A stretch of DNA of 19,105 nt. It comes from an uncultured Roseburia sp. (GTDB lineage: Bacteria > Bacillota > Clostridia > Lachnospirales > Lachnospiraceae). The position numbers and the translations under genes are program-made. Below, one piece after another: positions 14,323 to 19,105 of this stretch; position 1 is the first letter of the stretch; each line of letters starts with the position of its first letter. The stretch lies in the NCBI GenBank assembly GCA_947070915.1, contig CAMTDY010000032.1:1-19105 (forward strand). Reading direction: 5' to 3'. The notes below the pieces were generated by a model. The model worked only from the letters and a program-made list of their open reading frames with translations. It did no database searches and had not been told where the DNA came from.

Positions 14323-15178
14323 ACTGAATAATACAGCGGTGTGCCTCGGCAAATTTGACGGTCTCCACAGCGGCCACCGGCTGCTGCTAGACTCAGTCCG
14401 GGAATCTACGGATCTTACGAAAGTTCTTTTTACCTTTCGCTTTACCGATTCCAGACACATATACAGTTCGGAGGAAAAACGTTATCTGGCAGAGAAACTT
14501 GGGATCCAGGTGTACATCGACCGTCCTTTTGATAAAGAACTGTCACATATGCAGCCCCGGGTCTTTTTGGAAGACATTCTGATCCGTCAATGTGGGGCAA
14601 AGCTGATCTCCGTGGGAGAAGACTTCCGGTTTGGTTATGAGCGTCAGGGAGATGTGGCTTTTTTACAGAAATACAGTTCTGTCTATGGGTATGAGTTAAA
14701 GGTTTTTCCGAAAAAGAAGATGTACGGTGAGCCGGTCAGCAGCACGAGGATCCGTGAGGAACTGGAAAGAGGCTGCATCGGGAGGGTCAATGAGCTGCTG
14801 GGACATCCCTATTTTATATATGGAGAGGTGTGCCGGGGAAACCAGATCGGCAGGACGATCCAGATGCCCACGGTGAACCAGCTTCCGGAGCAGGAAAAAC
14901 TTCTTCCTCCTTATGGCGTCTATGCCTCCCGGGTACACACGCAGTACGGTGAGTATACAGGAGTTACCAATGTGGGGGTTAAACCCACCATTCCCGGGGA
15001 AAACCGGGCCGGAGCAGAGACCTATATCATGGACTTTGACCGGGAGATCTATGGAGAGAAGATCTGTGTGGAGCTGTTTGCATTTTTGCGGGGAGAACGG
15101 AAGTTTTCCGGGCTGGATACGTTAAAAATACAGTTGGAGGAGGATAAGAAAAATGCTTACCTTTTCTTTAGACAATAA
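14294..15178 (+). CDS. ribF: Bifunctional riboflavin kinase / FAD synthetase
   Basis: RibF phosphorylates riboflavin to FMN and adenylates FMN to FAD. The start is taken as ATG 14294 (MKILEHGPYKLNNTAVCLG), inside the 3' end of truB; the frame is open further upstream but that part reads truB sequence. The 294-residue protein has an N-terminal nucleotidyltransferase domain with GKFDGLHSGHR (19-29), VGEDFRFGYERQGD and the SSTRIRE motif, then the C-terminal riboflavin kinase domain with GNQIGRTIQMPTVN, GVYASRV and TNVGVKPTI. The length is slightly short but complete. No FMN riboswitch is seen before it, as expected inside an operon. The last 26 nt overlap the MocR gene. Confidence 0.93.
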   Translation: MKILEHGPYKLNNTAVCLGKFDGLHSGHRLLLDSVRESTDLTKVLFTFRFTDSRHIYSSEEKRYLAEKLGIQVYIDRPFDKELSHMQPRVFLEDILIRQCGAKLISVGEDFRFGYERQGDVAFLQKYSSVYGYELKVFPKKKMYGEPVSSTRIREELERGCIGRVNELLGHPYFIYGEVCRGNQIGRTIQMPTVNQLPEQEKLLPPYGVYASRVHTQYGEYTGVTNVGVKPTIPGENRAGAETYIMDFDREIYGEKICVELFAFLRGERKFSGLDTLKIQLEEDKKNAYLFFRQ

Positions 15179-16535
15179 ATCTGATGAGCCGATGTATCAT
15201 CAGATTTATTCTTATGTGAAAGAAGAAATTTTGTCGGGAAGACTTTCCTGCGGGGAAAAACTGCCTTCTGCCAGGGAGCTGGCGGGCTATCTCTCCGTCA
15301 GCAGAAATCCGGTGGATACCGCCTATGAACAGCTGGTAGCGGAGGGATATGTGTACTCCCTTCCCAAACGGGGATATTTCGTAAACCAGATCACCCATAC
15401 CCAGCAGATCCATCCGGCAGAATACAGGGATGAGGGGGAGGAAAAAGACCGGGAGAACTATCGGTATGATTTCGATCCCGATGCAGTGGATGTGGAAAAT
15501 TTTCCCTATTCCGTCTGGCAGTCCATCGGAAGGAGAGCATTAAAGGACCACAGTCTTTTCCAGGCGGGGGATTACCGGGGAGACTGGGAACTGCGGCGGG
15601 CGGTGTCAGACTATCTCCACGGTTCGAGAGGGGTATTGTGCCAGGGCTCCAATGTGATCATTGGGGCGGGGATTGGGTACCTTCTGCAGCTTTTATCGGT
15701 AATGTTCCGGAATGAGAAGAGGATTGCCTTTGAGGAGCCGGGCTACGTGAGGGCAAAAAAGATCCTGGCTTCCCATGGTTTTGAAGTCTGTGATATTGGC
15801 GTGGAAGGCGGCGGGATCGGCATCGGGGGATTAGAGGGTTCGGGAGCCAGGCTCTGTTATGTGACGCCTTCTCATCAGTTTCCCCTGGGAACGGTAATGT
15901 CCATCGCCAGAAGGCAGCAGCTTCTTCTGTGGGCAAAAGAAGAGGAGGATAGATACATCATCGAAGACGACCACGACAGCGAATACCGCTATAAGGGAAG
16001 GCCGATCCCGGCGCTGCAAAGCATCGACGCCGAGGGGAAAGTTATTTATATCGGTACCTTTTCCAAAGCCATCGCGCCAGCGCTCCGGATGGGATATATG
16101 GTTCTTCCGGACCGGCTTATGAAACGCTTTCAGGAGTGCTGCGGGGATTATAACTGTCCGGTGTCCCGTCTGGATCAGACGATGATGGCAGAATTTATCC
16201 ATGGAGGATATTTTGAAAAGCATCTGAACCGGATGCGCAAACGGTATAAGGAAAAACACGATACGGTGCTGGGAGTTTTCCGCAGTTACCAGGACCGCAT
16301 TGAGGTGACGGGAGATTATGCCGGGCTTTATGTGATCGCCCGGAGCCTCCGGCGGCGGAATGAGGAGGAGCTGATACAGGCTGCCCGGAAGCAGGGGATC
16401 CGTCTGCGCCCCCTGTCCTTCTATTATAAAGAACTGCCGGAAAACTACATGCCTTCCTTTCTGATCGGTTTTGCCGGACAGACGAAGGAGAAACTGAAAG
16501 AGGGGCTTCACATCCTGTGTGAGGAGGTTTTCTGA
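15153..16535 (+). CDS. MocR-family PLP-dependent transcriptional regulator (GntR HTH + aminotransferase-like domain)
   Basis: ATG 15153 lies inside the end of ribF, with GGAGGAGG (about 15136-15143) 9 nt upstream. The 460-residue protein begins with a GntR-type winged helix (about 8-78: PMYHQIYSYVKEEILSGRLSCGEKLPSARELAGYLSVSRNPVDTAYEQLVAEGYV), then a linker and a class I aminotransferase-like domain (about 110-455). EDDHDSEYRYKG and GTFSKAIAPALRMGY carry the PLP site; the Schiff-base Lys is Lys305. MocR proteins sense PLP or amino-acid adducts; known members regulate vitamin B6, GABA or taurine genes. None of those targets lies in the window, so the regulon is unknown. Its overlap with ribF implies it is the last gene of the translation operon. 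No clear terminator follows. Confidence 0.9.
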   Translation: MLTFSLDNKSDEPMYHQIYSYVKEEILSGRLSCGEKLPSARELAGYLSVSRNPVDTAYEQLVAEGYVYSLPKRGYFVNQITHTQQIHPAEYRDEGEEKDRENYRYDFDPDAVDVENFPYSVWQSIGRRALKDHSLFQAGDYRGDWELRRAVSDYLHGSRGVLCQGSNVIIGAGIGYLLQLLSVMFRNEKRIAFEEPGYVRAKKILASHGFEVCDIGVEGGGIGIGGLEGSGARLCYVTPSHQFPLGTVMSIARRQQLLLWAKEEEDRYIIEDDHDSEYRYKGRPIPALQSIDAEGKVIYIGTFSKAIAPALRMGYMVLPDRLMKRFQECCGDYNCPVSRLDQTMMAEFIHGGYFEKHLNRMRKRYKEKHDTVLGVFRSYQDRIEVTGDYAGLYVIARSLRRRNEEELIQAARKQGIRLRPLSFYYKELPENYMPSFLIGFAGQTKEKLKEGLHILCEEVF

Positions 16536-16556
16536 CATTTGCGCCGTCAAGCCAAA

Positions 16557-16594
16557 TGTAAAATGTATGTAAAATCAGGTAAATCCTTTGTAAA
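16557..16594. promoter_or_regulatory. PhoP-box-like array upstream of the Na+/Pi cotransporter
   Basis: TGTAAA (16557-16562), TGTAAA (16568-16573), GGTAAA (16578-16583) and TGTAAA (16589-16594) are spaced 11, 10 and 11 bp. On the minus strand the first two read TTTACA-N5-TTTACA, the layout of firmicute PhoP boxes. The array ends 29 bp before the -10, where an activator would sit. The phosphate role of the gene supports the call. The orientation relative to the promoter is the less common one. A short dyad ACATTTG/CAAATGT (16535-16541/16553-16559) overlaps the first repeat. Confidence 0.55.
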
Positions 16595-16623
16595 ATCTAG
16601 CGGCATAATGAAGAATGTTCTTG

Positions 16624-16629
16624 TATAAT
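16624..16629 (+). promoter_or_regulatory. -10 element of the phosphate-transport unit
   Basis: A perfect TATAAT lies 82 bp before ATG 16711. No recognisable -35 stands 16-18 bp upstream (CGGCAT at 17 bp), which fits an activator-dependent promoter. Confidence 0.55.
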
Positions 16630-16710
16630 GTAAAGAAATAGTTTAAAGTATAAATTGTGGCCATACGAGAGATGGAGTGAAATAAATTACGGGAGAAAAG
16701 AGGAGTAATC

Positions 16711-18348
16711 ATGGAATTAGCATTACAGGTCATGGCGGGAGTTGGTTTGTTTTTATATGGCATGCAGCTTATGAGCGACGGTCTTCAAAAGGTAGCGGGA
16801 CAGAAAATGCGTACGATCCTGGAGCGTCTTACGACAAATCCTTTTATGGGGCTGATACTGGGAATCGTATTTACGGGAGTAATCCAGTCCTCCAATGCCA
16901 CCACAGTACTGGTGGTGAGTTTTGTAAACAGTGGTCTGATGACGCTGGCCCAGTCGGTGGGGGTGATCATGGGAGCGAATATTGGTACGACAGTGACAGG
17001 CCAGCTCGTATCCTTTAAGCTGGATGCGATCGCGCCATTTTTTATCATCGTCGGAGTGGTCATGGTCATGTTTATTAAGAAACCCATGGTGAAGAGAGTG
17101 GGAGAGGTGCTGCTGGGATTTGGTGTGCTGTTCTTTGGAATGACAACCTTATCTGCTTCCGTGGACCAGCTCAATCAGGTGGAAGCGGTGAAAAATCTCT
17201 TCGCCAGCCTTCGGAATCCATTTCTTGCGGTGCTGATCGGTTTCGTGGCAACCTCCGTGCTCCAGAGTGCTTCGGCTTCGGTGGGGATCCTTATCGTGCT
17301 GGCTTCCACTGGTCTGATGGATCTGAATATATGCTATTATGTGATCATGGGATGTAATATCGGGGCATGTAGTTCTGCGGTGCTGGCCAGCCTGAGCGGA
17401 ACAAAGAATGCCAAGCGTGCCGCGATGATCCATGTCTCATTTAATGTCATTGGTCTTGTGATCGTGATGACCCTGCTGGGAATATGGGGGGACGGAATTA
17501 TGGGTGCCATTCATGGTCTGACAGCGGGTACAGCAGATGCAGCGATCCGTGCCGGACGGGATGTGGCAAACATCAATACAATTATAAAGGTCTTCCAGGT
17601 GATTGTACTGTTTCCTTTCAGTAAGTTTCTGGTGCGCCTTACATATCTTCTTATTCCTGGTGAGGATGAAGAGGTTCACGGTATGGAACTTAAGTTCATT
17701 GGAAAGCATGCCATCTTTAACCAGACCACCGCGATCCCACAGGCAGTCAGCGAGCTGGACCGTATGGCAAATATGGCCATCAATAACCTCCGGCGGGCGA
17801 TGGATTCTCTGCTGAATAAAAAAGAAAAAGAATTGGAAGAAGTATATAAAAAAGAAGAGATTATTGATTATCTGAATACCGAGATCACCAACTATCTTGT
17901 GAAGGTAAACCAGTTGTCCCTGCCGATCCAGGACCGGAAGCAGCTGGGAGCCATGTTCCATGTGGTAAATGATATCGAGCGCATCGGGGATCACGCGGAA
18001 AACATAGCAGACTACGCGAAGACAGCGTTGTCTGCAGATCTTAAATTCAGCAAAAAGGCGCAAAATGAGCTGAAGGAAATGTTTGAAAAAGTAACACAGC
18101 TTCTGCAGTATTCCGTGCAGATGTTTGTCTCTGGAGACGATACCCATACGAATGATATCTTGCAAATCGAGAATGAAATTGATAAAATGGAAAAGAAATT
18201 ACAGAAAAAACATGTCAACCGGCTGGCAAACAATAAGTGTGAGCCCCACGCGGCTATGATCTTCTCCGATCTCATCAGCAATCTGGAGAGGGTGGCAGAT
18301 CATGGCACCAACATCGCCTTTGCGGAACAGGACGAGGAAGAATTGTAA
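16711..18348 (+). CDS. Na+/phosphate cotransporter (NptA/PNaS family) with C-terminal PhoU domain
   Basis: ATG 16711 follows AGAGGAG by 6 nt. The 545-residue protein has about eight hydrophobic segments in residues 1-315 and the two inverted family repeats, marked by VIQSSNATTV (58-67) and VLQSASASVG (183-192), each followed by a GxNIG motif (GANIG 88-92, GCNIG 214-218). These QSS-type segments form the Na+/Pi site. Residues about 340-540 form a PhoU-like helical bundle with the two metal-binding signatures DIERIGDHAENIADY (421-435) and NLERVADHGTNIAF (524-537). It imports phosphate with Na+ at the cytoplasmic membrane, and the PhoU part may sense or gate. The upstream PhoP-like boxes suggest induction by phosphate limitation. 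The next gene starts one base after its stop. Confidence 0.93.
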   Translation: MELALQVMAGVGLFLYGMQLMSDGLQKVAGQKMRTILERLTTNPFMGLILGIVFTGVIQSSNATTVLVVSFVNSGLMTLAQSVGVIMGANIGTTVTGQLVSFKLDAIAPFFIIVGVVMVMFIKKPMVKRVGEVLLGFGVLFFGMTTLSASVDQLNQVEAVKNLFASLRNPFLAVLIGFVATSVLQSASASVGILIVLASTGLMDLNICYYVIMGCNIGACSSAVLASLSGTKNAKRAAMIHVSFNVIGLVIVMTLLGIWGDGIMGAIHGLTAGTADAAIRAGRDVANINTIIKVFQVIVLFPFSKFLVRLTYLLIPGEDEEVHGMELKFIGKHAIFNQTTAIPQAVSELDRMANMAINNLRRAMDSLLNKKEKELEEVYKKEEIIDYLNTEITNYLVKVNQLSLPIQDRKQLGAMFHVVNDIERIGDHAENIADYAKTALSADLKFSKKAQNELKEMFEKVTQLLQYSVQMFVSGDDTHTNDILQIENEIDKMEKKLQKKHVNRLANNKCEPHAAMIFSDLISNLERVADHGTNIAFAEQDEEEL

Positions 18349-18349
18349 T

Positions 18350-19105
18350 ATGGCGGATTTATTATTGATCACAGCAGCGGTGCTTTTTATTCTTCTGCTG
18401 GTCTATGGTTATCTCTCTAATGGCATGCTTGCCGTGGAACAGTACCCCCTCTCCGTATGGGGGGAGGGAGAACCAATAAAAATAGTGATGCTGGCGGATC
18501 TTCACGGCAGCATGTTCGGATCAGACAACAGGCGGCTGATCCAGAGGATCCAGAGAGAAGCTCCTGACATCATCTGCATGGCGGGAGATATGACGGTAAA
18601 AAATGGCAAGGGGACGGACTCTTGCCTTGCTTTGTGCAGGGAACTTTTACAGATATGTCCGGTCTTTTTTGCCCCTGGCAATCATGAGATCCGAATGGAA
18701 TGCTATGAACAATTTATTGATGAACTAAAGAAAGCGGGGGTGGTCTGGCTGGACAATGCCCACCAGGATCTGGTGATCCGCAGCAGGCGGATCCGTGTCT
18801 ATGGCTTGAATCTGGAAGAAGAGCTGTATCACAAATTTTGGCGGAAGACAGAGTTTGACAGCGGCGGGATGGAACAGTATCTTGGACCTGCCGGAAAGGA
18901 GTATTTCAACCTTCTTCTGGCGCACAACCCGGAATATTTTAAGGAATATCAGGAGTGGGGAGCAGATCTGGTGCTGTCGGGCCATGTGCATGGAGGCATC
19001 GCGAGGCTGCCGCTGTTGGGCGGGGTGATCGCTCCGTCACTGCAGCTGTTTCCTGCCTATGACGCCGGGTTGTTTCAGAGGGAAAAGAGCTGGATGGTAC
19101 TTACC
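18350..19105 (+). CDS. Membrane-anchored metallophosphoesterase, 3' end outside window
   Basis: ATG 18350 comes one base after the transporter stop; 252 codons run to the window edge with no stop. Residues 3-21 form a hydrophobic N-terminal anchor. The calcineurin-like metal motifs follow in order: DLHG (50-53), GD (79-80), GNHE (110-113), AHNPE (191-195) and GHVHGG (211-216). The set resembles the YkuE/YaeI subfamily, so nearly the whole catalytic domain is present. Family members hydrolyse phosphoesters outside the membrane or at its surface; some act on UDP-diacylglucosamine or lipid phosphates, but the substrate cannot be read from this sequence. The tight spacing implies co-translation with the phosphate transporter, and a role in phosphate scavenging is inferred. 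Confidence 0.9.
   Translation, partial: MADLLLITAAVLFILLLVYGYLSNGMLAVEQYPLSVWGEGEPIKIVMLADLHGSMFGSDNRRLIQRIQREAPDIICMAGDMTVKNGKGTDSCLALCRELLQICPVFFAPGNHEIRMECYEQFIDELKKAGVVWLDNAHQDLVIRSRRIRVYGLNLEEELYHKFWRKTEFDSGGMEQYLGPAGKEYFNLLLAHNPEYFKEYQEWGADLVLSGHVHGGIARLPLLGGVIAPSLQLFPAYDAGLFQREKSWMVLT

Noticed and set aside
16535..16559. Terminator for the MocR gene
   Set aside because: The 7-bp stem ACATTTG/CAAATGT has an 11-nt loop and is followed by AAAATG, not a T-run.

Overview
The window reads as chromosomal DNA of a low-to-moderate GC Firmicute, most likely a gut Lachnospiraceae (Clostridia). Evidence: the order rimP-nusA-ylxR-ylxQ-infB-rbfA-nrnA-truB-ribF, strong AGGAGG-type ribosome binding sites, frequent TTG starts, a secreted DUF6273/fibronectin-III protein of a type common in that family, and a tRNA without encoded CCA. 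The genus cannot be fixed from the sequence. All supported genes are on the plus strand.

Bases 1-4975 form an accessory patch. It holds the C-terminal part of an AIPR-family (abortive infection) protein, a secreted DUF6273 + Fn3 protein, tRNA-Glu(CTC) with its own promoter and terminator, a 201-bp palindrome-rich element with terminal inverted repeats and flanking 7-bp direct repeats (MITE-like), a single-gene SIR2-TPR protein that looks like an NAD+-consuming anti-phage protein, and a second, different cluster of perfect hairpins. A complete type-1 ABC exporter (4976-6724) follows.

Bases 6753-16535 hold the conserved transcription/translation operon. It has a sigma-A type promoter (TTGCTT, 17 bp, TATACT), and almost immediately a GAAA-capped terminator-like hairpin before rimP suggests attenuation. 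The genes cover 30S maturation (rimP, rbfA), transcription elongation and termination (nusA), two small RNA-binding proteins (ylxR, ylxQ), initiation factor 2 with a tandemly repeated Asn/Gly/Arg-rich linker, nanoRNA/pAp hydrolysis (nrnA), tRNA pseudouridylation (truB) and FMN/FAD synthesis (ribF). A MocR-type PLP-dependent regulator overlaps the end of ribF and appears to be the operon's last gene.

Bases 16536-19105 hold a phosphate-related unit. A Na+/Pi cotransporter with a C-terminal PhoU domain is preceded by four TGTAAA-like repeats spaced 10-11 bp, read as a PhoP-box array. A membrane-anchored metallophosphoesterase begins one base after the cotransporter stop and runs off the window.

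Best candidates for something new: the MITE-like structured element forming the 5' leader of the SIR2-TPR gene, the SIR2-TPR gene itself (two parts of clearly different base composition), the second hairpin cluster after it, the dyads over the tRNA-Glu promoter, and the hairpin that hides the rbfA ribosome binding site.
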